From assembly GCA_041402125.1 (NCBI GenBank), contig JAWKSY010000003.1, forward strand, positions 248,001 to 312,000: a DNA stretch of 64,000 nt, given 5' to 3'. Both the position numbers and the translations under genes were made by a program. Numbering within the stretch: position 1 is the first letter of the stretch; each line of letters starts with the position of its first letter. This DNA is from JAWKSY01 sp041402125. GTDB lineage: Bacteria; Planctomycetota; GCA-002687715; DRQF01. Below the pieces are notes generated by a model. The model was not told where the DNA came from and made no database searches. It was given only the letters and a program-made list of their open reading frames with translations. Of the stretch, positions 37,589 through 46,863 are shown piece after piece.

Positions 37589-39610
37589 ATGGACGTCGCC
37601 GAACGGATCGCCGCGCTGCGGGCCCGCATCGAGGAGCTCAACCGCGCCTACTACGTGCGCTCGGAGCTGCTCGCGTCCGACGCCGAGTACGACGCGCTCT
37701 TCCGCGAGCTCGTCGCGCTCGAGGACGCGCACCCCGAGCTGGACTCTCCGACCTCGCCCACGAAGAAGGTCGGCGCCCCGCCCCTCGAGGCCTTCCGTTC
37801 GGTCACGCACGGCGCGCCGATGCTCTCCCTCGCCAACGCCTTCGACGAGGCAGACATCCGCGACTTCGACCTGCGCGTCCGCCGCTTCCTCGGCGACGAG
37901 GACGCCCGCGTCCGCTACACGATCGAACCGAAGATCGACGGCGTCGGCCTGAGCCTCACCTACGAGGACGGGGTCCTCGTCCTGGCGGCCACCCGCGGCG
38001 ACAGCGAGACGGGCGAAGACGTCACCGCGAACGCCCGGACGATCCGGTCCGTCCCCCTCGCCCTCGGCGGCGAGGAGCCGCCGCCGGCCCGGGTCGAGAT
38101 CCGCGGCGAGGTCTTCGCCGAGAAGGCGCGCTTCGCGGCCTTCAACGAGGGCATCGCCGAGGCCGCGGATCGCTACGCCAACCCCCGCAACTTCGCGAGC
38201 GGCTCGCTGCGGCAGCTCGACAGCGGCATCACCGCGCAGCGTCCCCTCGACGCCATCTTCTACGCCCTCGGTCTCGCCGAGGGCGTCGACGTCGGAAGCC
38301 AGGCCGACCTCGTCGCCCGGTTCGAGTCCTGGGGACTCCGCACCGCCGGCCCGCACTTCCGGGTCTGCGAGACGATCGACGAGGTCGTGAAGGAGCACGC
38401 CCGTCTCGAGGCCGCGCGCGACGAGCTCCCCTTCGAGATCGACGGCACGGTGATCAAGGTCGACGACTTCGAGCTGCGCCGCGTCCTCGGATTCCGCACC
38501 CGCAATCCCCGCTGGGCCGTGGCGGTCAAGTTCAAGGCGCGCGAGGCCTCGACCCGCCTCCTCGACGTCGAGATCAGCGTCGGCCGCACGGGCGCGCTCA
38601 CGCCCGTCGCGAAGCTCGAGCCCGTCGGCATCGGCGGCGTCACCGTGAGCTCGGCCAGCCTCCACAACTACGACGAGATCGCGCGCCTCGACGTCCGCAT
38701 CGGCGACCGCGTCCTCGTCGAGCGCGCGGGAGACGTCATCCCCAAGGTCACCCAGGTCCTCCTCGGCGAGCGCGACGGCGCGGAGACGCCGATCGTCGCC
38801 CCGACCGCGTGCCCCGTCTGCGGGACGCCGGCGCAGCGCGACGAGGAGGAGGTCGTCCTCCGCTGCCCGAACGTCGTCTGCCCCGCCCGGGTGAAGGGCG
38901 CCATCAAGCACTTCGCCTCGAAGGGCGCCCTCGACGTCGAGGGCCTCGGCGACAAGCTCGTCGACCAGCTCGTCGACCGCGAGCTCGTCCGCTCTCCCGC
39001 CGACCTCTTCCGCCTCGGAAAGGACGATCTCGTCCCGCTCGAGCGCATGGGCGAGCGCTCGGCCGAGAAGCTCGTCGCCGCGCTCGAGAAGGCGCGACAC
39101 ACCACCCTGCCCCGGCTCCTCTTCGGCCTCGGCATCCGCCACGTCGGCGAGCGCGTGGCCGAGATCGTCGCGGGCCGCATCGAGAAGCCCCTCGATCTGC
39201 TCGAGCTCACGGCCGAGGACCTCGAGGCCGTCCACGAGATCGGCGAGAAGGCCGCCGCCGCCATCGTCGCCTGGGGCGCCGAGCCCGACAACGCCGCCCT
39301 CCTCCGCGACCTCGACGCGGCAGGCCTCGAGGCCCGCCCCGAGGTCCGCGCCGGCGCCGGTCCCCTCGACGGCGCGACCTTCGTCATCACCGGCACCCTG
39401 CCGAACCTCTCCCGCAAGGACGCCCAGAACCTCATCAAGAAGCACGGCGGCAAGCCGGTGGGCGCCATCAGCCGCGCCACCGACTACCTCGTCGCCGGCG
39501 AGAAGCCCGGCAGCAAGCTCAAGAAGGCCGAGGACTACGGCATCAAGGTCCTCGACGAGGCGGCGCTGCTCGAGCTTCTGGGCGAACCGGACCCTCCGAG
39601 CCCGTCCTGA
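37589..39610 (+). CDS. ligA: NAD+-dependent DNA ligase LigA
   Basis: 673 residues, full length. Seals nicks in replication and repair. Ia domain (RIEELNRAYYVRSELLASDA, EYDALFRELVALE) for NAD+, the adenylated lysine in EPKIDGVGLSL (about residue 115), GEDVTANARTIRSVPL, RGEVF, NPRNFASGSLRQLDS and KFKAR. An OB fold follows, then a Cys4 zinc finger (CPVCGTPAQRDEEEVVLRCP, then VVCP) near residue 410, helix-hairpin-helix repeats and a C-terminal BRCT domain (ATFVITGTLPNLSRKDAQNL) from about residue 592. ATG 37589, 10 nt after the lipoprotein gene. Confidence 0.97.
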   Translation: MDVAERIAALRARIEELNRAYYVRSELLASDAEYDALFRELVALEDAHPELDSPTSPTKKVGAPPLEAFRSVTHGAPMLSLANAFDEADIRDFDLRVRRFLGDEDARVRYTIEPKIDGVGLSLTYEDGVLVLAATRGDSETGEDVTANARTIRSVPLALGGEEPPPARVEIRGEVFAEKARFAAFNEGIAEAADRYANPRNFASGSLRQLDSGITAQRPLDAIFYALGLAEGVDVGSQADLVARFESWGLRTAGPHFRVCETIDEVVKEHARLEAARDELPFEIDGTVIKVDDFELRRVLGFRTRNPRWAVAVKFKAREASTRLLDVEISVGRTGALTPVAKLEPVGIGGVTVSSASLHNYDEIARLDVRIGDRVLVERAGDVIPKVTQVLLGERDGAETPIVAPTACPVCGTPAQRDEEEVVLRCPNVVCPARVKGAIKHFASKGALDVEGLGDKLVDQLVDRELVRSPADLFRLGKDDLVPLERMGERSAEKLVAALEKARHTTLPRLLFGLGIRHVGERVAEIVAGRIEKPLDLLELTAEDLEAVHEIGEKAAAAIVAWGAEPDNAALLRDLDAAGLEARPEVRAGAGPLDGATFVITGTLPNLSRKDAQNLIKKHGGKPVGAISRATDYLVAGEKPGSKLKKAEDYGIKVLDEAALLELLGEPDPPSPS

Positions 39611-39692
39611 TCCATCCGACAATCCGTCAGGGTATCGTCCGGAAGGCCCGGAGGCGGGTAGGCTCGGCGGATCAGGGCGTGGAGATGCATGG

Positions 39693-41493
39693 ATGAGAGC
39701 CCCGATCTTGCCGACCCTCGTCGGACTCCTGGTGATCTCCACCCTCGCCGGAGCCGGTCACTCGCAGACGATCTGGAACGTCCCCACGCCGGCCTCATCG
39801 ATCCAGGCGGCCCTCAACCTCGCGAACTCCGGCGACGTCATCCAGGTCGGCGCCGGCACGTGGACCGAGAACCTCGACTATCTCGGGAAGGACGTCCGCG
39901 TCTCGGGACAGGGACCGGGGGTGACGATCCTCGATGCGGGCAACCTCGGGCCCGGCGTGCGTTTCGCCTCCGGAGAGGGGCCGGGAGCGATCCTCGAGGG
40001 ATTCACGGTGCAGTCCGGCCGCGCCGACCTCTTCTGCCATGGCACCAACTGCGACCACGCCGGTGGAGGGATCTTCGTGTTCGGCGCGATGATCGGCGGC
40101 GTGTTCCCCGTCACCGCTCCGACCGTCAGGAATTGCGAGATCACCGGCTGCTTCGGCGCGGAAGGGAGCGCCGTCTTCGTCTACGGCTGGTCGACGATCG
40201 AGATGCTGGACGTCGACATCACGGGCTGCTCGAATTTCGACCCGCTCGGGGTCTGGACGCTTCCGCCGAACTACGGCGTCACGATCCGCACGGGGTTCAA
40301 CTCCACGGCATCTCTCAGACGCGTGAACATCGAGAACAACCTGCACGCCGGCGCCACCATCGCGGCCGGAAGCGGTGGGCCGGCGTTGATCGAGGACTGC
40401 CGGATCTCGGGCAACACCGGAAACGGTCTCGTCCTCCTCGGCGACTCTCACGTCGTCAGGCGGACGCGTATCACGAACAACTCGGCGATTTCCTCCGGCG
40501 CCGGCATCGTCGTCGATTCGGGTACACCGAACCTCCCCGTGCTCATCGAGGACTGCCTCGTCGCGAACAACTCGGCCGGTTCGTTCGGCGGCGCCTTCTA
40601 CTCGGGTTCGTTCGGCTACGCCGACATCCGAGGGTCGACGATCTACGGGAACTCCGCGCCGGTCGGGTCACTCATCCGCGGCAACGGATTCGTGTCCTTC
40701 TCCTTTCGCAACTGCATCCTGCGCGGTCACGGCCCGAATCCCATCGACTTCGTGGCTCCTCCCTCCATCGCCAGCGCAACCTACGAGTTCTGCTGCGTCG
40801 AGGGCGGCGCCATCGGCCCGGGGAACTTCGATCTCGATCCGCTCTTCGTCGACGTCGTCGCGGGGGACTTCCACCTCGACCCCCTCTCGCCGTGCGTCGA
40901 TGCCGGGTCCAACGCCCTCTTCTCCTCTTCATCGATTCCGCCCCGAGACGGCCTCGACAAGGATCTGCGACCGCTCTTCGGCACGACGGACATCGGCGTC
41001 GACGAGTGCTCGTTCGTGGGGCTCTCGCCCACCATGCGAGGCGACGTTCTCGATGCGTCGGGCGCCCGGGTGGACCTGCTCGCCGTGAACGGATCCTTCG
41101 GCGACGCGGCCCGACGGGTCCCGCTCGGCCTCGCTCAGACCCTGTCGTTCTCGATGGCCGCGCCTCCCGGGGCGGCCGGCTCGAAGCCCTTCGCCATCTT
41201 CGGCGCGATCGGGATTCCGGATCTCGCGGCGAAGACCGCACTCCCCTTCGGCATCGGGACCATGGCTTTCGCGCCCTGCCCTCTCGTCCCGTTCTGGAAC
41301 GACGTCTTCTTCACGCTCACGAACAACGTCACGCCGCTTCCTGCGGGCAGCTCTGGCCTCCTACCCGGCGCCCTGGATCTCACCGACGCTCCCTCCTCTC
41401 GGGGTCGTCGCGGACTTCACCCTCCAGGGAGTCGTCGAGCGTGCGGATGGAACGCTCGGGGTGACCAACGGCCTCGTCGTCATGATCGGCTGA
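39693..41493 (+). CDS. Secreted right-handed beta-helix protein, copy 1 (3' frameshift)
   Basis: 600 residues when corrected. ATG 39693 has GGAG upstream and a signal peptide (LPTLVGLLVISTLAGAGHSQ). Residues ~30-400 are a parallel beta-helix of Choice-of-anchor/polymorphic type (SSIQAALNLANSGDVIQVGA, GAILEGFTVQSGRADLFCH, and repeated N-x-S/G turns such as VRRTRITNNSAI). The DAGSNALF and VDECSFVG phrases mark the end of the helix. The last ~139 residues are a module nearly identical to that of the neighbour. Compared with it, this copy lacks one C (CCC to CC) and one T (TT to T) at about 41341 and 41355, which shifts the frame. Restoring them ends the protein at 41493. Probably a surface-displayed adhesin or carbohydrate-acting protein. 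Confidence 0.75.
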
Positions 41494-41494
41494 G
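41076..41494 (+). repeat. Direct repeat, 3' module of beta-helix gene copy 1
   Basis: About 419 bp (from CTGCTCGCCGTGAACGGATC to the stop codon TGAG), nearly identical to 43049-43469. By eye only about ten or so substitutions and two 1-nt deletions differ. The coding sequence upstream of the boundary is clearly diverged, and similarity stops within a few bases of the stop codon. Confidence 0.85.
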
Positions 41495-41650
41495 CGGGCG
41501 AGGGAGGTGTTCGGCGTGTTCGTCAACTCACGTCATCCGGAGCCACCCGGCAATCTCGACGGCGACCAGGCGATGTCGCATGGTGGCCGCGATCATCAAT
41601 CGGTCGGATCCGGCGGTTCGCAGCCGGCTCGAAGCGGAGAGGATACTCAC

Positions 41651-43468
41651 ATGGAGATTCGAGAAGTGTCGACATCGACGAGTCCTCTGATTCTGCTCCT
41701 TTCCCTGGTGGTCTGCGCGGGCGTTCGTGCCCAGGCAACGGTCCACATCGTCTCGACGCCGTCCGACTCGATCCAGGCGGCGATCACTGCCGCCAGTGAC
41801 GGAGACACGGTGCTCGTCGGCGTCGGGACGTGGTACGAGCCAATCAACTTCCAAGGCAAGAACATCCGGATCATCGGTTCGGGACGCACGAACACGTTCA
41901 TCGACGGGGGAGGAACGGCGTCGATCGTCACATTCGACTCGATGGAACAAGGCTCGTCGATCGAGAGCATGACCCTACGGAACGGGAGAGGGGACTACTT
42001 CAATTACGGTGGCGTCTCGAGCCAGTATGCAGGCGGAGGCATCCGGATCATCGGAGACGAACTCGGCGGGAGCTTCCCCGTCGTCTCGGTGTCGGCGATC
42101 GACTGCGACATCGACAGCTGCTACGGCAGCTATGGGGGGGGCGTCTGGGTCCACGGCTGGTCCGAGATCGCACTCGTGAACTGCCGGATCCTGAACTCGA
42201 CGAAAGTCGACCCCCTGGGGCTCGTCACGTCCATGGGGGGCGGAGAAGGCGTCTACTCGCAACACAACTCGCGGGTCAGCATGACCGGCGGCATGGTCTC
42301 GAACTCGGACGGACCGGGTATCTACGTCACGGCCGGCTATGCTCCGCGCTGCGAATTCGAAGACGTCGAGGTGAGCCACAACGGCAACTGCGGCGGGATC
42401 TTCAGCAACAACACCCACCGATTCCTCAGGTGCCGTTTCCTCCACAACACGTCGTCAGGCAACGGAGGCGGCGTGATCCTCGCCAACTCGCCCGGGGCCC
42501 CCACCTCGCTCAGCACGTCCTTCGTCTTCGAGGGTTGCGAGTTCGTCGGCAACTCGGCCGCCCTTTGCGGCGGCGCGATGTACGGCAATGGATTCGCGGA
42601 CATCCGACTCTTCGGCTGCACCATCACCGGGAACACCGCGGCGACGAACGGCGCGATCCACAACTACGGGATCTGCGCGACCCACGTCTCCAACTCGATC
42701 ATCTGGGGCAACGGCCCTTCCGCCGTCTTCACGACGAACTCGGGCGTCGGTGGTCAGTTCGTCGACCACTCAAACTTCGAGGGTGGTCATCCCGGCACCG
42801 GCAACATCGACGTCGATCCGATGTTCGTCCCGACGACGGACGGGGGCGTCCGGCTCGACCCGATCTCGCCGTGCATCGACGCCGGCGTCGCCTCGAGCAG
42901 CGCCTTCCCCCTTTCGGCCGTCGACCTGGACGGTGATCCGCGCATCTCTTTCGCCGAGGTCGACATGGGAGCGGACGAATGCGCCTTCGTGGGCCGATCG
43001 GTCGAGATGGCCGGAGCAGTCCTCGACGGCCAGGGGAATCCCGTCGATCTGCTCGCCGTGAACGGATCCTTCGGCGACGCGGCCCGACGGGTCCAGCTCG
43101 GCCTCGCTCAGACCCTGTCGTTCTCGATGGCCGCGCCCCCCGGGGCGGTCGGCTCGAAGCCCTTCGCCGTCTTCGGCGCGATCGGGATTCCGGATCTCGC
43201 GGCGAAGACCGCGCTCCCCTTCGGCATCGGGACCATGGCTTTCGCGCCCTGCCCTCTCGTCCCGTTCTGGAACGACGTCTTCTTCACGCTCACGAACAAC
43301 GTCACGCCGCTTCCCTGCGGGCAGCTCTTGGCCTCCTACCCGGCGCCCTGGATCTCACCGACGCTCCCTCCTCTCGGGGTCGTCGCGGACTTCACCCTCC
43401 AGGGAGTCGTCGAGCGTGCGGACGGAACACTCGGGGTGACCAACGGCCTCGTCGTCATGATCGGCTGA
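41651..43468 (+). CDS. Secreted right-handed beta-helix protein, copy 2
   Basis: 605 residues, intact. ATG 41651 follows GGAGAGG; signal peptide SPLILLLSLVVCAGVRAQ. Beta-helix region (SDSIQAAITAASDGDTVLVG, FQGKNIRIIGSGRTNTFIDG, GGGIRIIGDELGGSFPVVSV, FEGCEFVGNSAALCGGAMYG, LFGCTITGNTAATNGAIHNY) from ~30 to ~440, ending SPCIDAG and MGADECAFVG. Residues 467-605 are the shared C-terminal module (VNGSFGDAARRV, LGLAQTLSFSMAAPPGA, FGAIGIPDLAAKTALPFGIG, FWNDVFFTLTNNVTPLPCGQ, ADGTLGVTNGLVVMIG). Two Cys residues in this module (in APCPL and LPCGQ) could form a disulfide. It lies 157 nt after copy 1. Confidence 0.85.
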   Translation: MEIREVSTSTSPLILLLSLVVCAGVRAQATVHIVSTPSDSIQAAITAASDGDTVLVGVGTWYEPINFQGKNIRIIGSGRTNTFIDGGGTASIVTFDSMEQGSSIESMTLRNGRGDYFNYGGVSSQYAGGGIRIIGDELGGSFPVVSVSAIDCDIDSCYGSYGGGVWVHGWSEIALVNCRILNSTKVDPLGLVTSMGGGEGVYSQHNSRVSMTGGMVSNSDGPGIYVTAGYAPRCEFEDVEVSHNGNCGGIFSNNTHRFLRCRFLHNTSSGNGGGVILANSPGAPTSLSTSFVFEGCEFVGNSAALCGGAMYGNGFADIRLFGCTITGNTAATNGAIHNYGICATHVSNSIIWGNGPSAVFTTNSGVGGQFVDHSNFEGGHPGTGNIDVDPMFVPTTDGGVRLDPISPCIDAGVASSSAFPLSAVDLDGDPRISFAEVDMGADECAFVGRSVEMAGAVLDGQGNPVDLLAVNGSFGDAARRVQLGLAQTLSFSMAAPPGAVGSKPFAVFGAIGIPDLAAKTALPFGIGTMAFAPCPLVPFWNDVFFTLTNNVTPLPCGQLLASYPAPWISPTLPPLGVVADFTLQGVVERADGTLGVTNGLVVMIG

Positions 43469-43469
43469 G
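43049..43469 (+). repeat. Direct repeat, 3' module of beta-helix gene copy 2
   Basis: Partner of 41076-41494, offset 1,973 nt at its start and 1,975 nt at its end because copy 1 lacks two bases. It encodes the C-terminal ~139 residues. It is far more alike than the rest of the two genes, as expected after recent gene conversion or module copying. Confidence 0.85.
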
Positions 43470-43564
43470 GGCGACGTCCGGCGCATCGCCGCGAGGTTCC
43501 GACGTTCGCGGACGAACCCGCGGCACGCGAAGCGGCCGGCGTCCCACGGAATCCGCGGGGCAGG

Positions 43565-44125
43565 TCAGGCCCGATCGAAGGCCTGGTGCAGCCAGGCGCG
43601 CACCTCGGCGTCGACGTCGGCGGGAGACTCGAGGCGGACGCGGTGCGAGACCATCGCATTGAAGGAGCCGGAGGCCTCGAGGCGGCCCTTCGCGGGGACA
43701 TCCCCGAGGTTCAGTCCGAGATCGACGCGGGTCTTCGTCGAGGGCTGGACGAGCGCGAACTGCTTCTTGCGACGCAGGCTCACGTAGGTCTTCTTCGGAG
43801 AGATCTCGAGCTCCCGGCCGAAGCGGGACACCGCCTTCAGCACGGCGTCGAGGACGGGGCGCATCGCGGCCTTCGGCCCGGCGTACTGCGCGTCGACGAA
43901 ATCGTCGGCCGCCGGCGCGGCCTGACCGGCGCTGAGGTGACGCCGCGAGACGAGGCTCGCGTAGCCGTGCGTCATGCCGTGCTCGGTCTTCAGGTGCTTG
44001 ACCAGCTCGCCGTGCTTCGCGAGTCCGGCCTTCTTCGCGATCACGAGCCAGGCGTCGAGGGTGCGCCCCGTCTTCTCCTTCAGGTTCGCCACCATCGAGG
44101 CTTCCATCTCTTCCGGTGTCGCCAT
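43565..44125 (-). CDS. DUF4287 / DUF5655 domain protein
   Basis: 186 residues; ATG 44125. N-terminal DUF4287 (EEMEASMVANLKEKTGRTLD, AWLVIAKKAGL, HGELVKHLKTEHGMTHGYAS) and C-terminal DUF5655 (RFGRELEISPKKTYVSLRRK, QFALVQPSTKTRVDLGLNL). The pair is a common small soluble protein of unknown function in Actinobacteria, Planctomycetota and others. Complete by comparison with its usual length (~180-190). It stands alone between the beta-helix genes and the hybrid kinase. Confidence 0.85.
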   Translation of the reverse strand: MATPEEMEASMVANLKEKTGRTLDAWLVIAKKAGLAKHGELVKHLKTEHGMTHGYASLVSRRHLSAGQAAPAADDFVDAQYAGPKAAMRPVLDAVLKAVSRFGRELEISPKKTYVSLRRKKQFALVQPSTKTRVDLGLNLGDVPAKGRLEASGSFNAMVSHRVRLESPADVDAEVRAWLHQAFDRA

Positions 44126-44211
44126 CGTCCGTCCTCCTCGATGCTCCGGGTCCCGAGATCGTACCCCCGACGCCGATCGACGGGAACGTCCCGGCGACCG
44201 GCATGGGGAAG

Positions 44212-46656
44212 TCAGCGTGAGGATGCGGGTCGATCCTCGCCGCCGAGGACTCCGCGGATCTTCCCGAGGAGATCGGCCGAGGAGAATGGCTTCTCGATGA
44301 AGGGGACGCCGGGATCGAGGACGCCGTGGCGCGAGATCGCGTCGTCGGTGTAGCCCGACATGAAGAGGACGGCGAGGTCGCCACGTTCGCCGGCGATCGC
44401 CCGTCGGAGCGATCGGCCGTCCATCTTCGGGAGGACGACGTCGCTCAGCATGAGATCGATCGGGGGCGAGGCGTCCCGGGCGAGGCGGATCGCCTCGTCG
44501 GGGTCGCCGGTGGCGAGGACGTCGTATCCCGCGTCCGAGAGGATCTCGGCCACGAACTCCCGGACGCCCTCCTCGTCCTCGACGACGAGGATCCGCTCGT
44601 CACCGCGGAACCGGCGTCCGCTGGGATCGACCTTCGACCGGGGAACCGCGCGGCGTTCGCTTCGCGGCAGGTAGACCTTGAAGGTCGTTCCGCCTCCGGG
44701 CTCGGAGTAGACCCAGATGTCGCCCCCGCTCTGCTTCACGATGCCGTAGACCGTCGCCAGTCCGAGGCCGGTCCCCTCGCCCTTGGCCTTCGTCGTGAAG
44801 AAGGGCTCGAAGATCCGCGCGCGCGTCGCAGCGTCCATCCCCTCGCCGGTGTCGGAGACGACCAGAACGGCGTGGACGCCGGGCTTGACGTCGTCGTGCG
44901 AGCGGTCGTGGTCCGGCCCGAGGAAGACGTTCCGGGTCTCGATCAGCAGGGTCCCTCCCTGCGGCATCGCATCGCGGGCGTTGAGGGCGAGATTCATGAC
45001 GATCTGCTCGAGCTGCCCGCGATCGAACTCCACCGGGACGACCTCGGGCTGGAGGTGCATCGCGACCTCGATCGTCTCGCCGATCAGGGGCTTGAGGAGA
45101 TCCTGCATCGCCCGGACGACCTCGTTCAGGTCGAGCACGTCGGGCATGAGGACCTGGCGTCGGCTGAAGGCAAGGAGCTGTCGCGTCAGGCTCTGGGCGC
45201 GCGTTCCGGCCTCGTCGATCCGCGACACCGCCGTCTCGAGGCCGGCGTCCGCCCCGATGCGACCCCTCAGGATCGACGCGTAGCCGAGGATCACGGTGAG
45301 CAGGTTGTTGAAGTCGTGCGCGACGCCGCCCGCCAGACGGCCGATCGCCTCCATGCGCTGGGCCTGACGGAGTTGCTCCTCCGTCTTGGCGACCTTCGCC
45401 TCGTTCTCCTTCCGCACCGTGATGACCTCGTTGAAGATCACGATGCCGACGATCCGGTCGAACTCGTCGCGCCAGGGGACGACCGCCCAGCGAAGCCACT
45501 CGGACTGGCCGTCGATCGTGACGAACAGATCCTCGTCGCAGCTCGCGGGGACGCCCGCCAGGGCCTGGCGGTGGATCTCGCGCCATCGCTCCGGGATCTC
45601 GGGGAAGATCGCGTAGTGGGACCGACCGACGATCTGCTTCTCCTCGAGCCCGAAGTCCTCGCGCCACCTCCGGCTCGAGTAGACGTAGCGCATCTCGTCG
45701 TCCAGGACCGCGACCCCGACCGGGACGTCCTCGATCACCTGCCGGAGGCGGCGCTCGCTCAGGTGGAGCTCCCGGCGCGATCTCGCGCGGTCGTGCTCGG
45801 CGACGCGAAGGACCCGGGTCCCGTACCGGATCGCGAGGACGAGCAGGATGGTGTTCGAGAGCGCCAACATCGTCATGGCGAAGGGCGCGGTGATCTTCCC
45901 GGTGCGCAGACCCGCGAGCCAGATCCAGCCGAGGAGAACGGGCGCGACGATGGCGGCCGGCAGGAGGAGACGGTTGATCTGAGCGGAGAGTTCGTGGCGA
46001 TTCTGGAAGAGGTGCGCGCGCGGGTCACGGGTCCGCGCCAGGAATCCGATCGCGAGCAGGGCGAGTCCCGTCGCGGTGTGGATCGCCATCGAACCGAAGA
46101 ACGGATCGGCGTTGATCGAGGGGGCGCTGTAGAGGTATCCGATCAGATCCGCGCCCGCGATCGCGAGAGCGATCCCGGCGAGGAGGCGGCCGAGAGGTCG
46201 TCGAGAGCCGCGCTGGAAATTCATCGCCAGCCCGAGTGCGAGCAGTCCCGTCGCCGTGGCGGGAGACATCCGACCGCGCGCCGCCGAACCGACGACCGTC
46301 CCGTCATCGGCGACGACGAGGTCATCGAGTCCGAGATCGAGATCGAAGAGGTCCGTCGCGAGCGTCACGGTCGCCAGCGCCGCGACCCCCCCGGAGACGG
46401 CACGTCCGATCCTACAGAGCGGATGTCGGCGCGGACGGAAGGAATGGACCGTCAGCGTCCACCCGAGGATCGCGAGCGATGCCGCGGTGTTGATCTTCAT
46501 CGTGGGAAGACCGGGGACGATCGACTTCATCGCGTCGATGTCCGCGAACCACGCGGCGGTGACGAGCACGCCGACGCATCCCACGACGACGCCGGCCGAC
46601 GAGCCGACGACTCGCCGCCAACGGTCGACCTCGCGGCGCCGTCTTCGTGAGTCCAT
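44212..46656 (-). CDS. Membrane-bound hybrid sensor histidine kinase
   Basis: About 814 residues from ATG 46656 (GGAAG nearby; a longer in-frame start at 46755 is possible but its leader is Arg/Ser-rich and unlike protein). About seven or eight membrane helices (MASE-like, residues ~15-300). A PAS domain follows (LRQVIEDVPVGVAVLDDEMR, with YSSRRWREDFGL). The HisKA H-box is GGVAHDFNNLLTVILGYA (phosphoacceptor His), then the HATPase boxes NLALNARDAM, DTGEGMD and GTGLGLATVYGIVKQSGG. A C-terminal receiver ends the protein, with VEDEEGVREFVAEIL, LMLSDVVLPKMDG (phosphoacceptor Asp) and FIEKPFS. All catalytic residues look intact. The downstream partner is not in the window; the receiver may relay to an Hpt protein. 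Confidence 0.93.
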   Translation of the reverse strand: MDSRRRRREVDRWRRVVGSSAGVVVGCVGVLVTAAWFADIDAMKSIVPGLPTMKINTAASLAILGWTLTVHSFRPRRHPLCRIGRAVSGGVAALATVTLATDLFDLDLGLDDLVVADDGTVVGSAARGRMSPATATGLLALGLAMNFQRGSRRPLGRLLAGIALAIAGADLIGYLYSAPSINADPFFGSMAIHTATGLALLAIGFLARTRDPRAHLFQNRHELSAQINRLLLPAAIVAPVLLGWIWLAGLRTGKITAPFAMTMLALSNTILLVLAIRYGTRVLRVAEHDRARSRRELHLSERRLRQVIEDVPVGVAVLDDEMRYVYSSRRWREDFGLEEKQIVGRSHYAIFPEIPERWREIHRQALAGVPASCDEDLFVTIDGQSEWLRWAVVPWRDEFDRIVGIVIFNEVITVRKENEAKVAKTEEQLRQAQRMEAIGRLAGGVAHDFNNLLTVILGYASILRGRIGADAGLETAVSRIDEAGTRAQSLTRQLLAFSRRQVLMPDVLDLNEVVRAMQDLLKPLIGETIEVAMHLQPEVVPVEFDRGQLEQIVMNLALNARDAMPQGGTLLIETRNVFLGPDHDRSHDDVKPGVHAVLVVSDTGEGMDAATRARIFEPFFTTKAKGEGTGLGLATVYGIVKQSGGDIWVYSEPGGGTTFKVYLPRSERRAVPRSKVDPSGRRFRGDERILVVEDEEGVREFVAEILSDAGYDVLATGDPDEAIRLARDASPPIDLMLSDVVLPKMDGRSLRRAIAGERGDLAVLFMSGYTDDAISRHGVLDPGVPFIEKPFSSADLLGKIRGVLGGEDRPASSR

Positions 46657-46863
46657 GTGCAATCTTCCGGTCGGATCGGTGTGCCGCGACGGCGTGTCTT
46701 CGTCGCGCTCACCGGTTCGACCCGATGCCTGAGAAACCCGCGTTGCCGCTCCCATGATAGACCGGAGTCGGACTCAAGTGAACGCAGTGGGTCGAGACAC
46801 ATCGCTGGCGAAGCGACGCAGGAAATCTCGAGGAATCTTCGGGTCGGGGACCCGACGAGAACT

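Noticed and set aside
43565..44125. Possible toxin-antitoxin or DNA-binding role for the DUF4287/DUF5655 gene
   Set aside because: No partner gene and no catalytic motif; the domains are of unknown function.
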